Assembly: GCF_021088345.1 (NCBI RefSeq)
Contig: NZ_CP088156.1
Span: forward strand, 6,448,001-6,512,000
DNA: 64,000 nucleotides
Origin: Bradyrhizobium ontarionense
Lineage (GTDB): Bacteria; Pseudomonadota; Alphaproteobacteria; Rhizobiales; Xanthobacteraceae
Direction of reading: 5' to 3'
Shown: positions 54,830 through 63,425 of the stretch, in pieces
Position numbering within the stretch: position 1 is the first letter of the stretch
Layout: the number at the start of each line of letters is the position of its first letter
Notes under the pieces: model-generated
Database searches by the model: none
Told to the model about the DNA's origin: nothing
The model's input: only the letters and a program-made list of their open reading frames with translations
Made by a program: the position numbers and the translations under genes

Positions 54830-56277
54830 GGCTCACCCATCTTACCGAACCGGACTTGGAGTTCGGACACGCGTTCCGCCATCCCGATATTCGTTTCGGC
54901 ATCATGGACTACGGTCCGCTCGATTTTGGGATGGAGAGCGCACCCAAGCGCATCAAGATGGGCGTCATCGGCAGCGCAGAGACGGTTGAAGGAACTGCCC
55001 GTTGGATCGAGAGATGCGCGAAGGGATTCGCCGCCAAGCAGAGCCGGCAACCGAATCTCTTCCCTCCGTTCCCTGGTGTCGATTTCGAGACCACGTTCAG
55101 ATGTGAATTCGTCACTTCCGACGAGATCCAGCGCGTCCTTCCAGCGCGTGAGATCGCCCGCCTCGTCGCGATACCGGGCCAACGGGAGGTCACGCAGGCG
55201 ATCGTGGAGACGATCACCAACGAGATCTCGGCATTGGCAGAGCAGACGGCGAAGCCAGACGTCGTACTGATCGCGTTGCCGGTCGAAATCATCGAGCGGA
55301 CCTACAACGCTCGCGACGTGGCAGGCGGCGAAGATGACGACGAGACCGAGGCGGGGACCGCGCTTGATTTCCGTGGCATGCTGAAGGCGTCGTGTATGCG
55401 CTTGAGGCTACCGATTCAGCTTCTTTGGCCGACGACCTACGACCCCACGATTAGGATTCCGCGCAAGCTGAAGGAGACCAGCGAACGCCGGACCCAGGAC
55501 CCCGCAACCATCGCCTGGAATCTGCTGACGGCGGCCTACTACAAAGCGGGCGGTTTGCCGTGGCGCCTGGCGCGCGACGCGCGTCAGCTCCGGACGTCGT
55601 TCGTTGGGCTGAGCTTCTATCGTTCGGTGGACGGCGAACAGGTTCATACCAGCACCGCCCAGATGTTCGACGAGCGCGGAGAGGGGCTGATTCTGCGGGG
55701 TGGCCGCATGGTCGAAAGCGAGGAGGACCGTCGGCCGCACCTGACTGCAATCGACGCTTATGAACTGCTGAAGGGTTCGCTGAAGGTGTTCCGCGATCAG
55801 CACGGGCATTGGCCTGCTCGCGTGGTCCTCCATAAGACCTCGAAGTTCGACCGCAACGAACTGGACGGTTTTCACAAGGCGATAGATGAACGCGACATCG
55901 ATTACGCGGATTTCGTCTGGATCCAGAAGTCGATGACCCGCCTCTACCGTCTCGGCATATACCCGCCGTTGCGGGGGACGCTGCTGCGCTTCGACAAGGA
56001 TCAGGCGCTTCTCTACACTCGCGGCAGCGTCGACTTCTTTCGAACCTATCCCGGCATGTATGTGCCGCGTCCTCTGCAGTTGCGGTGCCAAGTCCAGGGA
56101 CAGCCGTTGCAGCACGTGGCGGAAGAGACGCTCGCTCTCACGAAGATGAATTGGAACAACACGCAGTTCGACAACGGCATGCCGATCACGATTGCTGCCG
56201 CGAAGCACGTAGGGGAAGTTTTGAAATATGTGCCAGAGGGGCAGGAAATAGCGCCGAGATACAGCTTTTATATGTGA
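54826..56277 (+). CDS. Short prokaryotic Argonaute (MID-PIWI), SPARDA type
   Basis: A 483-residue short pAgo lacking N and PAZ domains. MID region around residues 150-230 (DVVLIALPVEIIERTY). PIWI: TIAWNLLTAAYYKAGGLPW, RTSFVGLSFYRSVDGEQ, GSLKVFRDQHGHWPARVVLH, LRGTLLRFDKDQALLYTRGS and the final MNWNNTQFDNGMPITIAAAKH. The first catalytic Asp of the DEDX tetrad is replaced (VGLSFY), so it is a guided sensor, not a slicer. Starts with GTG in the stop of the effector gene. It resembles known SPARDA Argonautes. Confidence 0.88.
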   Translation: MRLTHLTEPDLEFGHAFRHPDIRFGIMDYGPLDFGMESAPKRIKMGVIGSAETVEGTARWIERCAKGFAAKQSRQPNLFPPFPGVDFETTFRCEFVTSDEIQRVLPAREIARLVAIPGQREVTQAIVETITNEISALAEQTAKPDVVLIALPVEIIERTYNARDVAGGEDDDETEAGTALDFRGMLKASCMRLRLPIQLLWPTTYDPTIRIPRKLKETSERRTQDPATIAWNLLTAAYYKAGGLPWRLARDARQLRTSFVGLSFYRSVDGEQVHTSTAQMFDERGEGLILRGGRMVESEEDRRPHLTAIDAYELLKGSLKVFRDQHGHWPARVVLHKTSKFDRNELDGFHKAIDERDIDYADFVWIQKSMTRLYRLGIYPPLRGTLLRFDKDQALLYTRGSVDFFRTYPGMYVPRPLQLRCQVQGQPLQHVAEETLALTKMNWNNTQFDNGMPITIAAAKHVGEVLKYVPEGQEIAPRYSFYM

Positions 56278-56622
56278 TGACCACACGATCGCCGTCCCAT
56301 GGAGTGGGGTACGGTCGGTGACGTGACGATCTACGTCGACGTCTGCGGAGACTTTGATCGGGCCTTCTTCTGCTCCAAATTGTTTCGATATCGTCGGCGA
56401 TTTGAGATGGTTGCGAAGGGATCCGATCTCGATGGTCTCATCTCGGACGGCATGCGGTTGTCGCTGTCGCGTAAAATCTCTCACCGTCGCTGGCATCCGC
56501 GACTATCCGAATGGCCGTCGACGTGCGCGGTCGTGCGCTGTGACGCTCGAATGCTCGCATTGACGCTGCCAATAGCACAGACGAGTCTTACTCTCGTCGA
56601 GTCGTTGCTGGCAGAGGAATCC
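56278..56622. other. Spacer before the excisionase gene
   Basis: About 345 bases. The in-frame extension of the excisionase frame to 56299 has no ribosome site and poor coding character. No other gene. Confidence 0.4.
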
Positions 56623-56886
56623 ATGAAGCGAAAACGGCGAGAGAACGGCGAGTTAGAAGTGCAGGTTACTTCATCTGCGTCGGACATTGCACGGGTGCGG
56701 GCGATACCATTCGCCCAGAAGCTCACTTGCACAATTAACGAAGCATGTGACGCGACGGGCCTCGGGCGCACGAAGCTCTATGAGCTGATAGGAGAAGGGC
56801 ATCTTACGACGACCACCGTCGGACGCCGGAGATTGGTGGTGGTCCGTTCACTTTTGTCGCTTCTTGAGCCGGACACCTTGGTGTGA
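56623..56886 (+). CDS. Excisionase-like HTH protein
   Basis: An 87-residue product: a basic leader KRKRRENGELEVQV, then the MerR/excisionase-type helix-turn-helix KLTCTINEACDATGLGRTKL and YELIGEGHLTTTTVGRRRL. GAGG precedes the ATG at 56623. It lies beside the integrase gene, convergent with it, so it may be the recombination directionality factor or a regulator of the island. Confidence 0.75.
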   Translation: MKRKRRENGELEVQVTSSASDIARVRAIPFAQKLTCTINEACDATGLGRTKLYELIGEGHLTTTTVGRRRLVVVRSLLSLLEPDTLV

Positions 56887-56929
56887 TGGCGTTCGGCTCA
56901 ATCGCAAGCAGTTCCGTTCTGCGTTTTCT

Positions 56930-58147
56930 TCAGGCGCTCTTTCTCAGGACACGGCCAAGCTCTTTCATCCGATCAAGCTCGTCCGCCCACCATTGCATCA
57001 TGCGCACGCGCTCCTGCCAGAACTCGGCGGCATGTGTATAGGCGCCACGGATTTCATTCGTCTCCTGATGGGCAAGCTGGCGTTCGATCGCATCCGCGTG
57101 CCATTTGCCGCTTTCGTTCAACAGAACCGAGGCGGTCGATCTGAAGCCGTGAACCGTGATTTCGGTCTTGTCGTAACCGAGCCTTCGGAGCGCGGCATTG
57201 AGTGTGTTGTCGCTGATGGGGCGGTGCCAGGATCGCACTGACGGAAAGAGCAGCTTCGATCCTCCCGTCAGTTCGCGAAGCTCTTCCAGGATGGCGAGGG
57301 TTTGCGGGGCGAGTGGCACCCGATGCGGGCGTCGCATCTTCATTTTGGCGGCCGGGATGCGCCATTCGGCGCTCGCTATATTGAACTCGGTCCATTCGGC
57401 CTTTCGGAGCTCTCCAGGCCGAACGAACATCAGAGGTGCCAGCTTGAGCGCGTACCTCGTGACGGCCTGCCCCTCGAAGCCATCAATGGCACGGAGGAGG
57501 GCGCCCACGGCATGCGGCTCGACGATCGTGGCGCGGTGGGTCACCTTTGGCGTGATCAGAGCGCCGCGGAGGTCGCCGGTCGGGTCGCGTTCGGCGCGGC
57601 CAGTAGCGATCGCATAGCGGAAAACCGCGCCGATCGTGCTGCGCGCCCTAGTGGCGGTCTCGTGCCGTCCACGCCTTTCGATCTTTCGCAAGGCGTCGAG
57701 GATCTCGGGCGCCTTCAACTCGGCGATCGGGCGCTTGCCGAATTCCTGGTTGGCGAAGTCGAGCAGCCACTGCTTCTTCTTCAGCGTCGTCGGCGCGTCG
57801 CCCTCGGCCTCGAATTTCTCCATCAGCTCCTTGGCGACGGCTTCGAATGTATTGGCGCGGGCAATCCTGGCCTGACGGCGCTCGGCCTTGCGCTCGACGG
57901 AGGGATCGATGTCCTCTGCCAGCAGCCTCTTAGCTTCGTCCCGCTTGGCCCGGGCGTCGACCAGGGAAACGATCGGATAAGGGCCGATGGCGAGCAGCTT
58001 CTGCTTGCTGTCGTAGCGATAGGCGAAGCGCCAGAGCTTCGATCCGGTGGTGGTGACGAGCATGAACAGCCCGCCGTCATCGGAGCGCTTGTAGTCCTTT
58101 TCGGCCGGCTTCAGGTGCCGGAAATAGGTGTCAGTCTTGGTCGGCAT
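56930..58147 (-). CDS. Site-specific tyrosine integrase of the P4 / tRNA-island family
   Basis: A 405-residue integrase. N-terminal DUF4102-type arm-binding domain (YFRHLKPAEKDYKRSDDGGL), core-binding segment to about 190, then the catalytic residues Arg243 (VRPGELRKAEW), His333 and Arg336 (TVHGFRSTAS), His360 (LAHQETN) and Tyr370 (GAYTHA). All present, so likely active. The ATG at 58147 is supported by the family start; the frame opens at 58183. It is adjacent to the tRNA-Leu attachment site, and recombines 58321-58340 with 34725-34744. Confidence 0.93.
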   Translation of the reverse strand: MPTKTDTYFRHLKPAEKDYKRSDDGGLFMLVTTTGSKLWRFAYRYDSKQKLLAIGPYPIVSLVDARAKRDEAKRLLAEDIDPSVERKAERRQARIARANTFEAVAKELMEKFEAEGDAPTTLKKKQWLLDFANQEFGKRPIAELKAPEILDALRKIERRGRHETATRARSTIGAVFRYAIATGRAERDPTGDLRGALITPKVTHRATIVEPHAVGALLRAIDGFEGQAVTRYALKLAPLMFVRPGELRKAEWTEFNIASAEWRIPAAKMKMRRPHRVPLAPQTLAILEELRELTGGSKLLFPSVRSWHRPISDNTLNAALRRLGYDKTEITVHGFRSTASVLLNESGKWHADAIERQLAHQETNEIRGAYTHAAEFWQERVRMMQWWADELDRMKELGRVLRKSA

Positions 58148-58340
58148 AGGTTCGATTCCACCCCAAATTCGCGATACCAGCACCCCAGCAAGCTACCAGC
58201 GAGGATACCAACTGACGGGGCGGATACCAGCAAACCGGGGCGTACGACCGCGGCGGGCGATCGGCGGCTTTGCCTTGATTTTGAGGGAGAAACGGACGCA
58301 AGCGGATGAGGGCGGACGGTCAAATGGTGCCCCTGGCCGG
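58064..58340. repeat. Right copy of the integrase-upstream / att repeat
   Basis: This stretch (integrase codons 1-28, its leader and the tRNA end) is homologous to 34481-34744 on the left. The left copy belongs to an earlier integrase. Confidence 0.75.
58321..58340. repeat. attR: tRNA-Leu 3' end
   Basis: CAAATGGTGCCCCTGGCCGG, identical to the left copy at 34725-34744. The last 16 bases are the 3' end of the intact tRNA gene (minus strand), so the island lies to the left of it. Confidence 0.88.
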
Positions 58341-58409
58341 AATCGAACCAGCACTCCTTGCGGAACTCGATTTTGAGTCGAGCGCGTCTACCAGTTCCGC
58401 CACAGGGGC
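58325..58409 (-). tRNA. tRNA-Leu (anticodon CAA)
   Basis: Minus-strand gene of 85 bases. Acceptor stem GCCCCTG pairs with CAGGGGC, followed by A and an encoded CCA (58325-58327 on plus as TGG). The D-arm AACTGGTAGACGC is present. Anticodon stem CTCGA/TCGAG with loop CTCAAAA gives CAA. A long variable arm (type II) and T-arm TGGTTCGATTCCG follow. This is the attachment site of the island. Confidence 0.95.
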
Positions 58410-58582
58410 AATCGCCTGGGCCTGTACAGGAACCGTGCGAAGCGGGCGAACTATAGCGGCCGGCCGGACAGGGTCAACCCGCACGGACGTGATGGCCACT
58501 CATCTCGACAGTTTTCGCTGGCGGGAGTAGGAGCCGGAACGGCCCGGCGTGACGCCGGAGGTATGCCCGTTCGGGAGGACAG

Positions 58583-59125
58583 ATGACGACGAACAGCTCC
58601 GTGATGGCGCGCCCTGCGATGGGGGCCCTGAACCCGGCGGTGACCGCGGCGCTGCTCGCGGCCGGCGTCGCCGCGGCGACCCTGGCGGGCGCCTGGTACA
58701 TGCAGCTGGTCTGGGGGCTGCAGCCCTGCGAGCTCTGCCTGAAGCAGCGCTGGGCTTATTATGCAATCGTACCGCTCGCCCTGGTGATCGCGCTCGTGGC
58801 CGCCCGCGGCGCGCCGCGCGGATTGGTGCTGGCCGGGCTCGGCCTCATCGCGCTGGCCGCCCTCGGCAATGCCGGGCTCGGCGTCTACCACGCCGGCGTC
58901 GAATGGGGCTTCTGGCAGGGCCCGACCGAATGCACCGGGCCGATCGGCAATCTCGGCAGCGCCGGCAGCCTGCTGGAGCGGCTTGATAGCGTCCACGTCG
59001 TGCGCTGCGACGAGGTGCAGTTCCGCTTCCTCGGCCTGTCGCTCGCCGGCTACAGCGTGCTGATCTCGCTGTTCATCGCCGCCGTCGCCGGCTGGGGCGC
59101 CGCCCGGAGGCCAACTGCCGCCTAA
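58583..59125 (+). CDS. dsbB: Disulfide bond formation protein DsbB family
   Basis: A 180-residue inner-membrane protein with four helices. The first periplasmic Cys pair is in GLQPCELCLKQRW (about residue 49-52), and the second pair in PTECTGP and VVRCDEVQF. It reoxidises DsbA-type proteins and passes electrons to quinone. GGGAGGACAG precedes the ATG. It is not adjacent to the DsbA-like gene at the right edge (4.3 kb away). Its stop overlaps the convergent AbrB gene by four bases. Confidence 0.92.
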   Translation: MTTNSSVMARPAMGALNPAVTAALLAAGVAAATLAGAWYMQLVWGLQPCELCLKQRWAYYAIVPLALVIALVAARGAPRGLVLAGLGLIALAALGNAGLGVYHAGVEWGFWQGPTECTGPIGNLGSAGSLLERLDSVHVVRCDEVQFRFLGLSLAGYSVLISLFIAAVAGWGAARRPTAA

Positions 59126-60267
59126 TCGTCGACGTCGTCCTGCGGCCGTCCGAACAGATGGACGATGCCGGGAGTGGCGATGGTGACGAACACGAAGCGC
59201 GAGAGGTGATGGGCGCCGACGAAGATCGGGTCGATGTGCAGGGTCAGCGCCAGCGCCATCATCGCGTCCATCGCGCCGGGCGCGAACGCCACGATGGTGT
59301 CGGAGAAGCGCACATGCGTGGTGAGCACGATGACAGCGACGAAGGCCGCCGAGATCGCGACCGCGATCGCGAACGAGCCCAGCGCGGCGCGGATGTGGCC
59401 GGCCAGGGTCTTGATCCGCATCCGCGCGAAGCGGCTGCCGATCAGGGCGCCGATGCCGACCAGCGCGATGCCGCGCATCCATTCCGGCAGGCCGCCCTCG
59501 ACGAGACCAGCGCCGTGCAGGATGCCGCTTGCGACCATCGCACCGAACAGCCAACTCGCCGGAAACTTGATCAGCTGCATCAGCACCGCGGCGGCCAGCG
59601 AAGCCACCAGCAGTGCGAGCAGACCGAGCGGTGAGGCCACCGCCTGGGTCAGCGAGGGCGAGGACGACGGGGCCACGCCGGCGAGCGCGAGTACCAGCGG
59701 CAGCGCGGCGGTCAGGATGATCACCCGCAGGGTCTGCACCACCGCGATCGCGGGCAGGTCGGCGCCGCGCTCGACGGCGAGGATCGTGATCTGCGACAGC
59801 GCGCCGGGGCTGCCGGCGAGCAGCGCCGAGGTGCGGTCCCAGCCATGGACGCGCTGCAGATAGAGGCTGGAGCCGAAGGTCGAGCAGAAGGTCGCGAGCG
59901 CGAGCAGCGCGATCGTCAGCGGATAGGCGCTCACATGGTTGATCAGCTCGCGCGAGACCACCGCGCCGATCGAGATGCCGAGCAGCAGCAGCACGGTCTG
60001 GGTGAGGATCGGCGGCATCGCCAGCGGCCGGCCGGCGATCGCCGCGATCGCGGTCGCGATCATGGCACCCGAGATCAGGCCGCCCGGCAGGTGAGCGACG
60101 AGGAAGATCAGGCCACCGGCGGTGCCGAGGGCAAGCGTCTCGAGCGCGCTCAGGGTCTTGGCGCGGCTCGGCAGGTCGAACGGGAGGGAGGAGATGATCT
60201 GGCGCACGACGCGGCTTATGCCAAAAGCGTGCCTTGCGAACAATTCCCGCGGCTGCGCAGGCGCCAT
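59122..60267 (-). CDS. AbrB-family (Gneg_AbrB_dup) membrane protein
   Basis: A 381-residue polytopic protein (about ten helices) with two similar halves: LPGGLISGAMIATAIAAIAG and FPASWLFGAMVASGILHGAG, the duplicated Gly-Ala-Met motif. Family members are annotated as AbrB or ammonia-monooxygenase-like and their transport role is unproven. The ATG at 60267 is used; a TTG at 60279 is an alternative. Ends overlapping dsbB. Confidence 0.85.
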   Translation of the reverse strand: MAPAQPRELFARHAFGISRVVRQIISSLPFDLPSRAKTLSALETLALGTAGGLIFLVAHLPGGLISGAMIATAIAAIAGRPLAMPPILTQTVLLLLGISIGAVVSRELINHVSAYPLTIALLALATFCSTFGSSLYLQRVHGWDRTSALLAGSPGALSQITILAVERGADLPAIAVVQTLRVIILTAALPLVLALAGVAPSSSPSLTQAVASPLGLLALLVASLAAAVLMQLIKFPASWLFGAMVASGILHGAGLVEGGLPEWMRGIALVGIGALIGSRFARMRIKTLAGHIRAALGSFAIAVAISAAFVAVIVLTTHVRFSDTIVAFAPGAMDAMMALALTLHIDPIFVGAHHLSRFVFVTIATPGIVHLFGRPQDDVDD

Positions 60268-60342
60268 GCGCCCACGCAACGGCCGGCACCGTTCACTTCG
60301 GAGCCCGCTTCGAAACCCACTTGGGGATTCACTTCAGGAAGG

Positions 60343-60624
60343 TCACTTCGGCTTGTCGGCCGCGCTCGCAGCCGCGGCCTTGTCGCGCTTGCAGGCGGAG
60401 CGGAATTTGCCGCGGGCCCTGCCGCGCAGTCCCTGGTCATCGGCCTCCTTGGAGCAGGCGACCGAGATTGCCCGGCGCGCTGGCTTGTCCATCGTCGCGA
60501 ACTTGTCCGTGGCGGCGTCGGGCCGCGACGGCAGCGTCAACGCCGGTTGCGACAAGGCGGGACCCGCAGCCAACAGGGTGGCGATGGCGGCGGCCGCAGC
60601 AGCCGCGCGGGCGGAAAGAGTCAT
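60343..60624 (-). CDS. Small exported PsiF-like protein
   Basis: A 93-residue product: signal peptide (Ala-rich, cleavage near GPALSQ), then one PsiF-type repeat AISVACSKEADDQGLRGRAR with KFRSACKRDK. PsiF was named for phosphate-starvation induction in E. coli, but its function is unknown. No Pho box identified. Divergent from the exported protein at 60814. Confidence 0.75.
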   Translation of the reverse strand: MTLSARAAAAAAAIATLLAAGPALSQPALTLPSRPDAATDKFATMDKPARRAISVACSKEADDQGLRGRARGKFRSACKRDKAAAASAADKPK

Positions 60625-60813
60625 GCTGAAATCCTCGATTGGACAGCGTCGCGCGCGTCCGACGATGCTGAACCCGGTGTGAATGGAATGGGCCGGATCG
60701 GCGCACGACGCAAATTATATTTTCGCGCGCTGGCGGTCCCGCCTGCCTTGTCGGCGGCGGGCCTCTCGCTAGAATTGTGGTCCCATTCATCATGCTCCAC
60801 AGGGAGATCGAGA

Positions 60814-61320
60814 ATGAGTTTTCAAGTTAGATCATTCGCCGCCTCGTCATTGGCGGCTTTGGCCGTTGTCGGCCTGACAGCGTTCGCCGCCGCACCGGCC
60901 CAGGCGCTGACCTCGCAGGAATGCAGCGCCAAGTACAAGCAGGCAAAGGACGCCGGTACGCTCAACGGCCAGAAGTGGAACGACTTCCGCAAGGCCCAGT
61001 GCGGCAGCGACGCGACCGCTGCCGCCCCTGCCGCGCCCGCGGCTCCGGCCGCTCCTGCTGCCGAGGCGAAGCCCGCGAAGGAGACCAAGGTCGCCCCCAA
61101 GGAGGCCGCCCCGGCCGCGGCGCCGAGCGGCCCCGCGGTGTATCCGACTGCGGTCGATCCGAAATATGCCAAGGAGACGGCCGGCAAGGCGCGGATGCAT
61201 ACCTGCGTCGACCAGTACAACGCCAACAAGGCGACCAACGCCAATGGCGGCATGAAGTGGATCGAGAAGGGCGGCGGCTACTACAGCGAGTGCACCAAGA
61301 AGCTGAAGGGCGCCGCCTGA
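60814..61320 (+). CDS. Exported protein with Ala/Pro-rich linker
   Basis: A 168-residue secreted protein. Signal peptide MSFQVRSFAASSLAALAVVG, cleavage near AQA at about 31. A small domain with two Cys (SQECSAKYKQAKDAGTLNG, KAQCGSD), an Ala/Pro/Lys linker (about 70-110), then a second domain with RMHTCVDQYNANKATN and YYSECTKKL. The paired Cys domains resemble small periplasmic PsiF/phosphate-starvation-like modules. A GGGAG site precedes the ATG. Ends in a strong hairpin (61347-61373). Confidence 0.75.
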   Translation: MSFQVRSFAASSLAALAVVGLTAFAAAPAQALTSQECSAKYKQAKDAGTLNGQKWNDFRKAQCGSDATAAAPAAPAAPAAPAAEAKPAKETKVAPKEAAPAAAPSGPAVYPTAVDPKYAKETAGKARMHTCVDQYNANKATNANGGMKWIEKGGGYYSECTKKLKGAA

Positions 61321-61346
61321 GCGGGGTCGATTGAGCAGGCCATCTG

Positions 61347-61373
61347 CGGCCGGACGTGTCATGCGTCCGGCCG
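61347..61373 (+). terminator. Hairpin terminator
   Basis: CGGCCGGACG at 61347-61356, a 7-base loop and CGTCCGGCCG at 61364-61373, followed by TTT. A 10-bp perfect stem 26 bp after the exported-protein stop. Confidence 0.7.
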
Positions 61374-61463
61374 TTTCGATATCTCCGCTGCGCTCATGAC
61401 GGTTGCCCTTGTCGGCGGCGGGGCCGCCCACAATTTGCGCCGGTCTGACCTACAAATTCGGCG

Positions 61464-61859
61464 ATGATCGCAAGCCTCGGCCTCATACTGGTCTGCCAGC
61501 TGCTCGGCGAAGTCGTCGTGCGCGGCCTGGCGCTGCCACTGCCCGGACCCGTGCTGGGCCTGGTTCTGCTGCTCGCATTGCTGTTGCTGCGCGATCGGAT
61601 CAAGCCGCTGGCCATCGGCCCGCTCGCCACGGACGAGGGCCGTGGCCGGATCGAAGACGTCAGCCGCGTGCTGCTCGCCAACCTGTCGCTGCTGTTCGTG
61701 CCGGCCGGCGTCGGCGTCGTGCAGAAGCTCGATCTCGTGGCGGCCCATGGCCTCGCGATCGCCGCGGTGCTGGTGCTCTCGGTGATCGCGACCTTGCTGG
61801 TCACGGTCGCGGCCTTCGTCGTGACCAGCCGGCTGCTGTCGCGGAACGGGCCGTCATGA
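61464..61859 (+). CDS. CidA/LrgA-family holin-like protein
   Basis: A 131-residue membrane protein with about four helices: LGLILVCQLLGEVVVRGL, PLPGPVLGLVLLLALLLLRD split as two, LLANLSLLFVPAGVGVVQ and a final helix. CidA/LrgA pair with LrgB/CidB; the system affects cell lysis or exports pyruvate or glycolate in other bacteria. ATGA overlap with the LrgB gene. Confidence 0.9.
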   Translation: MIASLGLILVCQLLGEVVVRGLALPLPGPVLGLVLLLALLLLRDRIKPLAIGPLATDEGRGRIEDVSRVLLANLSLLFVPAGVGVVQKLDLVAAHGLAIAAVLVLSVIATLLVTVAAFVVTSRLLSRNGPS

Positions 61860-62578
61860 GCGCAAATCCGTTTTCGCTCTGGGTCTATCTCGCCCAGTCG
61901 CCGCTGCTGTGGCTCACCGTGACGCTGGTCGTCTATGCGATCACGGATGCGGTGTCGCTGCGCACGCGACGGCATCCGCTCGCCAATCCCGTGCTGCATG
62001 CGATGTGGATCGTCGCCGCGTTCCTGCTCGTGACCGGCACGCCCTATACGACCTATTTCGCCGGCGCCCAGTTCGTGCACTTCCTGCTCGGTCCGGCCAC
62101 CGTGGCACTCGCCGTGCCGTTGTACCGGAACCGCCGGATCGTGGTGCAGGCCGTCCTGCCGATGCTGGCCGCGCTGATGGCCGGCTCCATCACGGCCATC
62201 GTGTCGGTGGTCTGGCTCGCCGAGGCGTTCGGCCTGCCCCGCGAAATCGTGCTGTCGCTGGCGTCGAAATCGGTGACGGCGGGGGTGGCGATGGGGATCA
62301 GCGAGTCGCTGCACGCCGATCCGTCGCTGACCGCGGTCGCGGTCGTGCTCACCGGCATCACCGGTGCCATCATCGTCACGCCGCTGATGAACAGCACCGG
62401 CATCACCGATTTCCGTGCCAGGGGATTTGCCGCCGGCCTCGCCGCGCACGGCATCGGCACCGCGCGCGCATTCCAGGTCGACGCGCTCGCCGGCACATTT
62501 TCCGGCATCGCAATGAGCCTGAACGCGCTTGTTACCTCCTTCCTCGTTCCACTCGCCGTTACGCTGTTGGTCCGGTGA
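61856..62578 (+). CDS. LrgB/CidB-family membrane protein
   Basis: A 240-residue polytopic protein with the LrgB signature LSLASKSVTAGVAMGISE and the later AAHGIGTARAFQVD. Together with the CidA/LrgA gene it forms the usual two-gene unit. Overlaps it by four bases. Probable role in transport of small carboxylates or in envelope control. Confidence 0.92.
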   Translation: MSANPFSLWVYLAQSPLLWLTVTLVVYAITDAVSLRTRRHPLANPVLHAMWIVAAFLLVTGTPYTTYFAGAQFVHFLLGPATVALAVPLYRNRRIVVQAVLPMLAALMAGSITAIVSVVWLAEAFGLPREIVLSLASKSVTAGVAMGISESLHADPSLTAVAVVLTGITGAIIVTPLMNSTGITDFRARGFAAGLAAHGIGTARAFQVDALAGTFSGIAMSLNALVTSFLVPLAVTLLVR

Positions 62579-62623
62579 TTTTCGGGCTTGCCTTTCCGAT
62601 CCGGAAGTGAACCTGCTGCCGCG

Positions 62624-63409
62624 ATGATTTCTGCTACCCAAGGCGTGCTCGGCGTGTTGTGCGGCGCGATGGTCGGGTTTTCCCTCGGCCTCGTCGGCGG
62701 CGGCGGCTCGGTGCTCGCGGTGCCCTTGATGGTCTATGTGGTCGGCGTGCCGGAGCCGCACATCGCGATCGGCTCGAGCGCGATTGCGGTCGCCACCAAT
62801 GCCGCGCTCAATCTCGTCAACCATGCGCGCGGCGGCACCGTGATCTGGCCGATCGCGGCGCTGTTCGCAGCAGCCGGCATCGCCGGCGCCTTTGCGGGCT
62901 CGCTGCTCGGCAAGATGGTCGACGGCCAGAAGCTGCTGGCGCTGTTCGCGCTGGTGATGATGGTCATTGCCATGCTGATGCTGAAGACACGCGGGCGGAT
63001 CGGCATCCCCGACGTCAAGATGAGCATGGCCAATCTGCCGGCCATCGTCGGTTTCGGCCTCGCCACGGGCAGCCTGTCCGGCTTCTTCGGCATCGGCGGC
63101 GGCTTCCTGATCGTGCCGGCGCTGATGGCCGCGACCGGCATGCCGATCATGAACGCAGTGAGCTCGTCGCTCGTCGCGGTGACGACCTTCGGTCTCACCA
63201 CCGCGTCCAGCTATGCCTGGTCCGGGCTCGTGGCCTGGGATCTCGCCGGCCTGTTCATTGCGGGCGGTATCGCCGGAGGTCTTGCGGGCACGCGTCTGGC
63301 GCGCCAACTCTCGGAACGGCGCGGCGCATTGAACGTGGTCTTTTCCGTCGTGATTGCCGCGGTGGCGCTGTATATGCTGGCGCGCAGCCTGCTGCAGATC
63401 TGGAGCTGA
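62624..63409 (+). CDS. TauE/SafE-family sulfite exporter-like permease
   Basis: A 261-residue membrane protein of about eight helices in two halves: GFSLGLVGGGGSVLAVPLMV and GSLSGFFGIGGGFLIVPALM carry the duplicated Gly-rich TauE signature. Family members export sulfite, sulfonates or organosulfur anions. The ATG at 62624 is preferred over 62588. The next gene is a thiol oxidoreductase, so the pair may act on sulfur metabolism. Confidence 0.9.
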   Translation: MISATQGVLGVLCGAMVGFSLGLVGGGGSVLAVPLMVYVVGVPEPHIAIGSSAIAVATNAALNLVNHARGGTVIWPIAALFAAAGIAGAFAGSLLGKMVDGQKLLALFALVMMVIAMLMLKTRGRIGIPDVKMSMANLPAIVGFGLATGSLSGFFGIGGGFLIVPALMAATGMPIMNAVSSSLVAVTTFGLTTASSYAWSGLVAWDLAGLFIAGGIAGGLAGTRLARQLSERRGALNVVFSVVIAAVALYMLARSLLQIWS

Positions 63410-63425
63410 CCGTGCGATCGGAGAC

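Noticed and set aside
58451..60289. 612-codon minus-strand frame and the 742-codon frame at 61394-63622
   Set aside because: Both are antisense shadows of clear genes (dsbB/AbrB region; CidA, LrgB and TauE genes), with low-complexity Arg/His/Asp sequence.
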